A stretch of 18,437 nucleotides of DNA, from contig JANBPK010001161.1 of the NCBI GenBank assembly GCA_027579435.1, positions 1 through 18,437 of the forward strand, given 5' to 3'. The stretch comes from Candolleomyces eurysporus (Eukaryota; Basidiomycota; Agaricomycetes; Agaricales; Psathyrellaceae). The position numbers were made by a program, and so were the translations under genes. Below the pieces are notes generated by a model that saw only the letters and a list, made by a program, of their open reading frames with translations, had not been told where the DNA came from and made no database searches. Below are positions 9,105 to 17,878 of this stretch, one piece after another (the first letter of the stretch is position 1; each line of letters opens with the position of its first letter).

Positions 9105-9467
9105 TGTGATTACTAGCATGAGCTAGCAAGGTTACTTGGCTCGAAGGGTAGATTCTTGAGAACAAGCTAAAGTACTATAGTACATCGAGGATAAGTTATA
9201 TACTACAAGGTTTTTACAACCTATGACTCAAGTAGCTGTGCAATATCAAAGCACAGCTACTATGAAACATTAAGTTCATCACAATCCATACATATTCCGA
9301 GTCAAATATAATAAGTAGCTGTGCGATATCAAAGCGAAGCTACAATGAAACACATAGTCCATCAAACAATAATAAAAATTAGTCAAAAAGAAAAGAAATG
9401 AGTCAGGTACTATAAGGATTACATAGCCTTTACTAGTACACTATTCAGTCTGAGTCAGTTTGTAACA
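9105..9467 (-). repeat. Candidate 5' LTR of the minus-strand gypsy element A (or a solo LTR)
   Basis: The block runs from TGTGATTACTAG to TTTGTAACA on the plus strand, so it has TG/CA ends and a rough TGT(g)ATTAC/GTAACA inverted terminus. Its length (363 bp) is usual for fungal gypsy LTRs. It lies upstream of gag on the minus strand with a TGG-starting site next to it. Inside are a GTACTATAGTAC palindrome (9172-9183) and a duplicated ~52-bp segment with a hairpin (9230-9281 and 9313-9364). No matching 3' LTR is present because that end of the element is missing, and no flanking target duplication is visible. Confidence 0.4.
9230..9364 (+). repeat. Duplicated hairpin module
   Basis: Two copies of a ~52-bp unit start with AAGTAGCTGTGC, contain ATATCAAAGC, and end in a TATGAAACA-type block and CATCA, at 9230-9281 and 9313-9364 (83 bp apart). 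In copy 1 the arms GTAGCTGTGC (9232-9241) and GCACAGCTAC (9251-9260) are perfect complements around a 9-base loop. In copy 2 the right arm is GCGAAGCTAC, which breaks part of the stem. Confidence 0.8.
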
Positions 9468-10352
9468 TATGACGCAGGGACAGAAATGATGCACATCCCC
9501 TAGTAAAACCTTTGATATTCTAGCGGATATGCGTCATAAAATCCCAGACATCCTTGCCATTGCAACCCAAGTTTATCTTGCCCTCCACCCACCCGGTAGC
9601 ACCCTGTCCAATAACATGCCCACCACCACCAAGCACAACAAAGAACAGGTGCGTAACGTCAGATCTTTCAGCAACATTGTTGTACTAACACAAGCAACCT
9701 GCAGTCTTATGAGCAATGGGAGCTTGATTTACCCGGTCACGACAGGCAGATGCTGGTGGTATTTGAGTGTTGAAACCATCCTCTTCTCGCCAACATCCCC
9801 CNATGTCAAGCGCGTACTAGTCATGATCATTGATACCAGCCTCTCTGCCATGAAAGACGCATACAAATTCGAACGCCAAATGACTGTCCCCTCTGACACC
9901 AAGGAAGAGATGGCAAAGAAAGGTGCATATGTCTGATGGTCTCAATCATCAGAAACTAATGATTTGCCTCAAGGTCTTATCGAGCTGACTGCTGGGGACT
10001 ACATATTTGTCCAGGATTTGGATCTGCACAAGTCATCCAAGGAACCAGCAGAACAGGCAGAGGACGACGTCCTTGCGGTTGCAGTAGCAGGTTGGTAAGT
10101 ATCTATTCTAATATGTTGTCTATAAAATGAAGGGAGTGTATTCTGACTGATCTAACCTTGTAGCAATCACCATGACCCAAATGCCATTGAGGAATTCAAC
10201 GCAGCCATGGAAGCCATAGTGGGATCGGGGAAAGGAGGCCTCACAGACTTCAAGAGGGAAAAGGGAGCTAAGAAAATTAATGGCAACCGCTGCTTCTCGC
10301 TGGCTACCACCTATGAGAAAATGTAGAAGCTAGCTGCACCTGCTGCAGCTGG

Positions 10353-10624
10353 CACTGTGGTTTTTGATGTGTTTGTTCAATCAGCACATCTTAAGCAAAT
10401 CGGGTGCAAGGAATGCATTTGTTCACAGTTTGTGTTTAATGTGCCTACATTGGACACATATTGAGCAATGTTTTAGTGGTGGCAGAGGGAGGCCAGACAC
10501 ATGCAATGCAAATTTGAATTTGCCCAGCTTGAACATTTGTATTGCAGATTGTGGACAAAGTCAACCCTTGCATTTGGTTTGCTTAAACTGTGCTCTTTGA
10601 ACAAACACATCAAAAACCACAGTG
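10353..10624. mobile_element. 272-bp MITE with 28-bp perfect terminal inverted repeats
   Basis: The left arm 10353-10380 starts CACTGTGGTTTTTGATG and is exactly complementary to the right arm 10597-10624, which ends CATCAAAAACCACAGTG. Both flanks are TGG (10350-10352 and 10625-10627), a 3-bp target duplication. Removing the element and one TGG restores an uninterrupted reading frame (PAAAGKKSVRN) in the surrounding exon, which strongly supports a real insertion. A 3-bp duplication with CACTG ends suggests mobilisation by a CACTA-like (CMC) transposase; that part is inference. The inside is AT-rich, non-coding (the 78-codon open frame is chance) and contains a GCAAATT-TG-AATTTGC palindrome at 10508-10523. 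Confidence 0.93.
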
Positions 10625-12032
10625 TGGGAAGAAGTCTGTGCGTAACTTGAAGGCCAACTCTATGAAGAAGTCCTTGCTTGTTGTGAGTGACTGATAGATA
10701 TACAACTACCTGTATTTAATTATTTTTATTTACATTGTTTACGGCAACAGGCGTTGAGCAAGATGGTAGTCCAACTGTCTCATATTCTTCCAGCCAGCAT
10801 ACAAGCAGCGATTCAAGCAAACAGGGAAGTCACAAACCACCCTCTGGCTGGCTGCCACAAGAATTACCTGGCCCCCAACATGCAGCTGAACATATCAACC
10901 GTTGAAAAGCAGAAGAAAAAACGCGAAGGTGACGCTTACTCTTGCAGTAGTTCGTTGATTGAAGCCCAGCAACTTATACCACTTCTTATAGGTCTGAAGA
11001 AAGATCTGGGCCGGTTCGGTTTACCCCACTTTGACTTGCATGACCACGCAGCGTACTTGACTGTCATGCTATTGTGCCCGTACATGCCAGAAGACTGCAA
11101 CCCAGGCAACTTTCATATTCTTCTACTCGGAGTGTACATGACTCTTGTCAAGTATAGAGCAGTAATATTTTCCAGCCGGCAAAAGCATGGAGGGATGGAG
11201 CCATCATTCCCTCAAAACGTGAAGAAACCCTTGAAGTTGGCGTTCCGCTTGAACCTAGTGTTCTACCCAACAAAAGGATGCGTCAACAGGAAGTCCAGGA
11301 TGGTGCTAGCTCCAGCTGCTTGCAAGCCACAAAGACTGCCCTCTTCCAAGAACACAAAGGCAGATGATATATCTGTCTTATGCTTAGCACCTGAAATGAC
11401 TGACAGCTTGTAAGAATCACTGTCAAATAACTGTGGTAGCCATATAATAACGGTTTTGGATTTACAGAGTTGTGTTGAGGAAGACGTTATGCAATAGGGC
11501 AAATTTCACATTGGACGGCGAAGTTATCATGAGCCCCAAAGGCCATGCCAACTTTATGGGGCGGGGTGTTCTCCAATTGGCCAACTTCTTCCTCAACCAA
11601 GCATCTGCGGACATGGGCTACCAAGTCAATACCATGAGCTTCCTTTCATTGATCACCTATCTTGATTCCAACAGAGTCTGTCGAAGCCTGGAGGACTGGC
11701 CTTGCGCTCCCAGCATCAAGAGACATAATCAAGCAAGGATTGACACCATTTCCCTATTCCAAGAATTCAAAAAGAAGGTCTCAAGATTCATTCTGTTGGT
11801 GGTGGTTGCCAGTGACAGGGCAAAGAAAGGGCAGGTGCTGCAGAGAGATGATGAAAATTCCGATGGGTGGGAGACAGATGAAGACAACACACTATGGAGC
11901 TCTGCAAATGCGACCGAAGACACTGTGCAAATCGGAAAGCTGCTAGGGGGAACATCCAAGGTGTCGGTCATCACAAAAGCGAATAAGCACCAGATGGCAT
12001 TGACGTCAACCGTACCAGCACTGCTGCCTGTC

Positions 12033-12290
12033 ATCAATCAACGATCTGGTACTCAACAGGCAGCCACCCCTGTCACTCTCTCGACACGTCAATCTGCTGC
12101 TCAACAGCCAGCCACCCTCGACATACCCTCGACACATCAATCTGCTGCTCAACAGCCAGCCATGCTCAATGCACTGTCAAAACGTCGATCCGCTGCTCAA
12201 CAGCCAGCCACACTCAATGCACCCTCAACATGTTGATCCGCCGTTCAACAGCCAGCCACCCTCAATGCACCCACAACACGTCCATGCACA
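12033..12290 (+). repeat. 48-bp minisatellite, about five units, in the TET/JBP-like gene
   Basis: The anchor 'tctgctgctcaacagccagc' and its variants start at 12045, 12093, 12141, 12189 and 12237, an exact 48-bp period. Each unit encodes 16 residues of the form xxSAAQQPATLNxPST. The array is in frame with the dioxygenase ORF until the fourth inter-unit segment, where cgtcgatcc of the earlier unit (12183-12191) is tgttgatcc, giving TGA at 12234-12236. The array likely encodes a flexible linker between the dioxygenase domain and the C-terminal region. Confidence 0.92.
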
Positions 12291-12673
12291 GCTTGAGCCA
12301 CATGATCGCAACAAAAGGCCCAAACAACAGGGGGTGTCCCAGCTCAACCGACTAAGTTGCATGTGCCAATGGGCAACAACCGGCCTTTGGTACTGAGTGC
12401 TGTCAGTCATGTGGAGTATGGGGCAGACAGCAGGCTATCACCCAAAAGCCAGGACGAGGGTGACTACAACGGGAGTCCTATTGGACAGGAGATCAACAAA
12501 GAGGATGGTGAAGTGATAGAGCAAGGTGATATGGAGGAAAGGGAGGATATTGCGGCAAGGAGTGGGGGTGGAGATGGCAGCGCTGATTTGCAGGACCACN
12601 AAAATGGCACAGCACAAGGTTAGTGGCTTTTAATCTCCAATGGCGTTGTCAACTGAATATATGTCAATGATAG

Positions 12674-14762
12674 AGAATGGCGCAGAGGGGGTAGAGGAAG
12701 ACAACGAGAACATCAACGTCAGTTTTGAACCCCATTACAATGAAAGGACAAGGTTGCGAGCATCCGAATCACCACAGGTACAGAACAGCGGACAGTATAC
12801 GTTGGCTGGGTGTGACACATCCCCATCCGAAGAATCGCTCATGATGGGCAACGGTACAGGGAAGAGGAAGAAAAGCAACGAAAAAGGTACATTCAGGAAT
12901 GACCNAAAATTGTCAGTGCTAATACATTGTTGATTGTAGGTGCCGAAAACACTAGGAAACNAACGAAACACGAATACTGTATCCTGGACCTTCTTACACC
13001 GGAGAACATGGCCCTGGAGACCGAAGGCACCCGACAAGAAATGAATGCTTATTGCCAGCGCTCGAATAGCTCAACTGTAGGCTCACTTCACAGGCTTNGG
13101 TTGCACATCAACGAGATCCGCTCAACGTTCNAACTGGCTGAGAAAGTNCCATTGTCNATGGAAACTCNGNCACTCATACGAAGNTTACACGACCAAGCAA
13201 AGGAATGCNAAGTCACTCTGCTNGTATCTCATCTTCACATGCNTATTGAANGGGCGGAGGTAATGTGGGCTACAAATGCTGNGTACAGATGGGNTGAGGG
13301 CCANGNNGTGGATGCGATGAAGTCCANGCTAGCAGAGAGCCAGGACNANCGAAGGATGAGGACAGGGGACTGGCTGGACGANATGATGGACGTAGTTCGT
13401 GACNGATTAAGAGGGGGAACNNGTAGCATTGCTCTCGACCCAGGGCGATACCTTCGCCTCAAAGCAATCGGAAGCGACATACACACGTACACCAATCGAT
13501 ACGCCCNGAGGAAGCTCAACCAGCCAGAAGACCTCTCAAAGCTGCACGACCGGATTATCGATGCCGTCCGACTCATACTTCCTCAGTGGCTTGGGATAGC
13601 CAAAGGGAACGCGAAGGAAATCAAAGAGGAACGCATCAAAGCTTGGTTCATCGACACGATTCACAAAATCTTAGGGCTTGAATTCCTCACCACCGATGTC
13701 GCGTGGAAGATGTTCTCGACCTTCAAAGCGCGCCATGTCGTATTGACAGACGAGCTGTACCAGCAAAANCACCCATCCATCNGACTCCTGTCCCCGTTTC
13801 GTGATGCNTTNCAACGACACCCCATATGCNNCAGNACCACCGAAGTAGGCNCAGCCTTNGANGAGTACANCAGAGTTATCAGGGAGAGCCTACCAATTCC
13901 CGAAAATAAGGCNGTGGAGCGACACGTCTCACGAACATCCNAAATCACCGACTTCTGNGGTTANATTCAAGATGGTATATTGGTGTGCACAGAGATACCT
14001 GGGGTCGCGGGTGGATTGGACAAGATGCTGGGGGACCCTGACAGATGCCTGCCGATCAGAGAGAGAGTGCCTGGTCGNATACNNTCTGCCAGTACCAGTG
14101 GGCNNTATGATGCAGGGTTCATCCGGTCNCCAGGTGGACTGTTCAGCGCCTTGATATGGCNCTGCATCACAGAACGGTCGTGGGTATCNATGCATGGTCC
14201 AATGCAGTTCGTCNACTTCCAGCAGTTCAAACATGCCCAGGAATTGTATCTCTCACCAATCATGCCAACAACAATCGACNTATACGACGGCACAACNGAT
14301 GGAGCTNGCCAAGTCATACAGGTGGAGGAGGTGTGGGAGGAGATCCAACGAATGGANTGGGTGCATTTCAGTTCGACAAACCCAACCTTTGTCNANTGTT
14401 TTGTCTTCATGTTCGGCTNGCCAGGCATTAAAGGTTTGCTAGCACAAATCAACATGTCTACGCTCTTCAATCTGGTATGTGACNTNACATATGCCGGAGT
14501 ANGTCAACCACCGGAGCATNCAGACATNGCNCAGTACATGGCNATGCTGAAAGGCCCATCCTATCAAGCACTGTGCCAGATGGGCCTCGTTGACACCACC
14601 AAGAACATTCTTGAGGAGGTANATGGAGCNCTTCGACAGGTAGTAGATGCNGTCATGGCNGTGATTCCAGANGAAGTGAGACAGGAGATGGATATTGATT
14701 TGATCGGGATTGAGTATGCTCTGGATAGATATATGTCGAATGAGCTTGTGTTATGGTCTTGA
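12674..14762 (+). CDS. Long conserved-looking ORF of unknown function, probable C-terminal part of the TET/JBP-like gene
   Basis: Two exons, 12674-12886 and 12940-14762, are joined by a 53-bp intron with GT/AG ends and matching phase 1. The first follows a 55-bp intron (12619-12673), also in phase 1, that links it to the dioxygenase frame. About 680 residues stay open with no stop, in contrast to the upstream exons. The first exon is acidic and low-complexity, with a basic end (GTGKRKKSNEK). The second is a globular-looking domain rich in Ile, Leu, Arg and Trp, with stretches such as VGSLHRL, DPGRYLRLKAIGSDIHTYTN, IDAVRLILPQWLGIA, KAWFIDTIHKILGLEFLTTD, SMHGPMQFV and IGIEYALDRYMSNELVLWS at the C terminus. 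I recognise no domain or catalytic motif, and see no signal peptide or membrane segment. An internal ATG at 13009 could start a separate protein. Roughly one N per 25-30 bases sits in 13.1-14.7 kb, some at silent third positions. Confidence 0.55.
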
Positions 14763-14910
14763 TGATGTCTATGCTGTAGCTAGTGATTGCTTGTAAGTAG
14801 TTTGTTATTGATTTGATTGGGATTGAGTATGCTCTGGACAGGTATATGTTGAATAAGCTCATGTAGGGGTATTGACACTGTAACTAGCCATTACTTATAA
14901 GTGATTTGTC
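14694..14910 (+). repeat. 113-bp tandem duplication over the 3' end of the long ORF
   Basis: The block starting ATTGATTTGATCGGGATTGA at 14694 is repeated from 14807 as ATTGATTTGATTGGGATTGA, with the shared GTATGCTCTGGA-AG-TATATG. It continues through counterparts of AGCTAGTGATTGCTTGTAAG into 14910. The first copy contains the last ~20 codons and the TGA (14760-14762); the second lies in the 3' flank. Differences include CGG/TGG and GTCGAAT/GTTGAAT, i.e. CpG-to-TpG changes in copy 2. Confidence 0.85.
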
Positions 14911-15195
14911 ATGAGCATCAATTCAAGCAGAGGCAGCAACACTGAAGGTGAAGCTTCATCTACCAAGGTTTGCAATTACAGAGCTAGTATGTACACTGCA
15001 TAGAGACATGAGACAAAGGCCATGAATAAGAAAAAAAGGTATGGTGCAGGTCAGGATCCTGTTGAGCTTTGGGTGAAGTTGAGTTCATTATATAGCAAGA
15101 TTTATATAACAATCACAAGACAGTTGAATGTCAATCAATGGCTAAGAAAGGAGATAGACAAAAATTTAAGGGAGGATAAAAGTAGACTGCAACAA
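14911..15195. other. Intergenic space between two convergent genes
   Basis: AT-rich DNA between the 3' ends of the plus-strand ORF and the minus-strand gene. A 60-codon plus-strand frame at 15022-15204 overlaps the end of the minus gene and shows no motif. An alternative end of the minus gene may extend to 15166. Terminators and poly(A) sites are expected here but cannot be pinned down. Confidence 0.5.
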
Positions 15196-17107
15196 TTAAG
15201 GTGAAGCAAGAACAATGACAAATGATACATAGAGCTTGACTCTCCATTCATGTTCCCAGTAGTAAGCAGGTGGCAAGTAACCAACAAGGCAAGCAGAATC
15301 TGCTGGTACATCAGACCCACCATNCCAAGCTGGCAAGGTGTTGACATGATCTGACAAACCCTTTGAGGAATAATCAATGGCAATGTTTGTGCCATCCAAG
15401 ATTGGCACTGGAAGGTATGTCAGAGTAAGATCAACACGTAAACAAGGAATACACACCATTTTCATCATAACCATAGGCCCTGGTGGTAGGTATGGAGGGA
15501 GGGAAAGAAGGTCTGATGACAGGCCTCTGGATGACAGGCGTCTTGTAGGACTTCATACCCTTGTTGGAGGAAGGTGAGGCAGTAGACTGGGTCTGAGAAG
15601 CACCAGGGCGTGAAGGGTATGAGCCCTCTAACATACCAAACAGTGAGAAACCAAACAATGTAGTTGACGCACAAAACAGACGCACCCTTCGGATGGGTCT
15701 GGAAAGACACCATGCCATCCACAACCTGTCCCACTAGGTAGGTAACTTTGAAGTTCATGCAGTGGAAAGAAGACATGNGCTCCCAGTGTCCACGGTGAGG
15801 CAAAATGGTGATGGACCGATACTTGTTAGGTGGGGGAGGCTCACTGCGAAGGTCACAACGAGCACAGACTCCAATCACCACACCAATGACAGGAGATCCA
15901 CTTAAGGAAAACAGCTCAAAGCGACGATCGACCACTTTCTTGTTGGCTGGTTTTGCCATGAACTGGCGAGGATCAGCACAGGCAGCATTGAAAAATCTAC
16001 CGGACAGAGGTGAAGCCAACCCAGAGAGAATGTTCCTAAAGATAATGCGTGGATGTCAACAGGAATCCAACAGGAAAGAGCAANATGCACACACCTCAAC
16101 GCCTGTCTGTTACCACNGAAGAAACTCTTGTAATAAGAGATGGTGGCCAGCTTAACCTCTTCACCANCACNAGCCTCCTNGTCAGCATAGCCTTGCTTTG
16201 ATTTCCANGTGACAATAAAGCCAAATTCAAGGTTAGGCTGGGGCATTCCAGGACAATGCTTGTAGAGGCTTTCATCNCGGACGTATTCAGGAACACCACA
16301 AACATCAGGCAGGGTTCTAGAAGCAACAATCAGATGGCTGTACTGTGAACAACACATTGGAAGTACTTACNGACAATGCAGGTTGCTCAAATCCTCCAAA
16401 AAGACATCCTTTGATTCAGAGGCGGTGGGGGCAAGCTTCAAGTCCTCNTCNTCATCGTCCCAAACAGGTTCGATAACAGACTTTGAGGTGCCCGAATGAT
16501 CAGAGCCACCAGACAGAGCAGTGGTAGGTTTTTCTGGATCGACNGCATCAGACTTGACATTGAGATCAAGAGCACAGGGAGGTGTGAAATGGAGCTTCTT
16601 TGAACCATTGTCAGAAAGCTGTGAGGTTTGAACTGNAAGTCAGTAAATGAAGTCCAAGATTTCAAGGGATAACTCACAGTCCCTTCATAGTCGTCATCTG
16701 TCAGCTCACTGTCGGAGCCTCCCAGTCTCAGACCCTGCAGTTTCTTTGAGCTAAAGGACAAAGGGTTAGTGAAGACATATAATGTGTAATGATAGAGCTC
16801 ACGGTGAANAATTAGGACTAANACGTGCACTTGGCGACCCAGTCTCAGAGACCCTGCCGCGCTTGTTGCGAACAGGAGTCTTGGGTGCTTCATCAGCACT
16901 GTGAACGGCAGATCCATCTTCATCAGGTGCCAACGCTGAGCCGCCATTTCTAGGGGCACGCCCACCAGTCCTGCAACAGCAAGTAAGACAATGAACAGGG
17001 TGGCTCATCAAGAGGCAAAATGAGACTTACTTCATTTTGGCAACGGCAGGCTTAGCCTTCTTGCTGTCACCATCCCTTTGCTNNGAGACAGGTTTCTTGG
17101 GAGGCAT
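15196..17107 (-). CDS. Eight-exon gene for a 506-residue protein of unknown function
   Basis: Exons (minus): 17107-17031, 16970-16803, 16750-16678, 16618-16371, 16316-16095, 16035-15686, 15627-15457 and 15407-15196. All seven introns have GT/AG ends, are 49-60 bp long and agree in phase. The coding length is 1521 bases, ending in TAA, with no internal stop. The start MPPKKPV opens a basic, Ser/Pro-rich, probably disordered nuclear-type N terminus (KTPVRNKRGRVSETGSPSAR) with acidic patches (SDSELTDDDYEG; VWDD..EDL). A globular part follows: LPDVCGVPEYV, DESLYKHCPGMPQPNLEFGF, EEVKLATISYYKSFF, NILSGLASPLSGRFFNAACA. Next is a Cys/His stretch (CARCDL, LPHRGHW, FHC) that could bind zinc, a Ser/Pro linker, and a last block VPILDGTNIAIDY, VPADSACLVGYLPPAYY. 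An alternative last intron (42 bp, after KLY) would give the end STFILP, stop near 15166. An in-frame extension upstream to 17410 is possible but less natural. I do not recognise the family. Confidence 0.8.
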
Positions 17108-17878
17108 ACAGCAAAGGAATANGATCACAGAAAGCAGGTCACAAACAGCAGATGAACAAGAAGCAAAGAGGGGCTCAATCGGATAATTAACTGGAAAGTA
17201 AGGGTCTTTAAATACAGATAGGGAGCCAGATGCCGATGTGTATTTCAGCAAATTATAGTAGGGATAGATAGCCAAAGGAAAATCAAATCCACATGTGAAA
17301 CTGTCTTCGTAGAAATATNGGGGCATAAGCACCTGCTGACTGAACATTTCAGCNAGTTCCATGAGGACATGAAACTGCGGTAGACCCAAGACCAACATGC
17401 ATGGGTGCATCTAAAACACCCGGTATTAAGNGCCACCCAGACAAACACCGTTGAGATGATACCAAAGGGGAAACATTGACCAATAAGGCAAAGACATTCT
17501 AGAAATACAAAAACAGTTGAGGAAAGAAAAGGACAAGGTATAGGCTGATGGACAAAACAACTATGCTTACTTATGCCATTGACGAACACTACAAGCTAGG
17601 CAACGCAGGTGAGTGCTCAATGATATTGTAGAGGGCAGAGAGACTAAGCCTATTTTTCAGTTGCCCGTCTACAAGCTCTCTCTCTGGAATGCATTGAGCA
17701 GACAAAAGGGAGGAAGGACGTGCAGCAGTTGGCAGACGTCAAGGCGAGTAGGCAACCATACATTGGTTGGCAATCATGAACTGACAGGGGGACTTAGTGG
17801 GACGACATAAACATAGGGCAGTTTGACAAGCCCAAAACTTGGAGGATGTGTCAGTTTGATGATGCCGGGGGCGGTGAA
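17108..17878. other. Upstream region of the 506-residue gene; no supported gene
   Basis: Contains a minus-strand open frame (17410 down) in frame with MPPKKPV but rich in Phe, Leu, Cys and Tyr, which reads like non-coding DNA. Other frames at 17245-17589 and 17613-17810 have no recognisable motifs. The promoter and 5' UTR of the minus gene should be in its low-coordinate part. A GTGAGT at 17611 and TTGTAG at ~17630 resemble an intron on the plus strand but connect nothing I can identify. Confidence 0.4.

Larger units (their letters stand above)
9529..12618 (+). pseudogene. TET/JBP-family 2OG-Fe(II) dioxygenase gene, multi-exon, with disruptions
   Basis: TET/JBP enzymes oxidise 5-methylcytosine in DNA using Fe(II) and 2-oxoglutarate. 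The core is in exon 10751-11409. GLPHFDLHDHAAYLTVML supplies the HxD iron ligands (His 11027-11029, Asp 11033-11035). NPGNFHILLLGVYMTL follows, then SRQKHGG with the distal His (11186-11188) and AFRLNLVFYP with the 2OG-binding Arg (11246-11248). Phase-consistent introns lie at 10095-10163, 10683-10750 and 11410-11467, giving exons to 10094, 10164-10682 (MITE inside), 10751-11409 and 11468-12618. The C-terminal part (GEVIMSPKGHANFMGRGVLQ) ends in Ala/Gln repeats. Stops in the used frame are TGA 9934, TAG 10324, TGA 12234, TGA 12294 and TGA 12303. The 5' end is uncertain: ATG 9529 is one choice. ATG 9616 with an intron 9649-9704 leading to SYEQWELDLPGHDRQML is another. The core could encode an intact domain; the whole gene as read cannot. 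Assignment is by motif recognition, without a search. Confidence 0.7.

Noticed and set aside
1467..9467. Direct continuation of the KDZ-type transposase frame right after the retroelement block
   Set aside because: None of the three frames at 9468 onward shows the expected end of the KDZ C terminus; stops appear quickly.
10364..10600. 78-codon ORF
   Set aside because: Lies wholly inside the MITE and has no motif.
15022..15204. 60-codon plus-strand ORF
   Set aside because: Overlaps the end of a well-supported minus-strand gene and has no homology I recognise.
17613..17810. 65-codon plus-strand ORF with intron-like sites nearby
   Set aside because: Nothing to connect it to and no motif; too short to support.
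9468..17878. Terminal inverted repeats enclosing the two convergent genes as one element
   Set aside because: I compared the two edges by eye and found no complementary ends.
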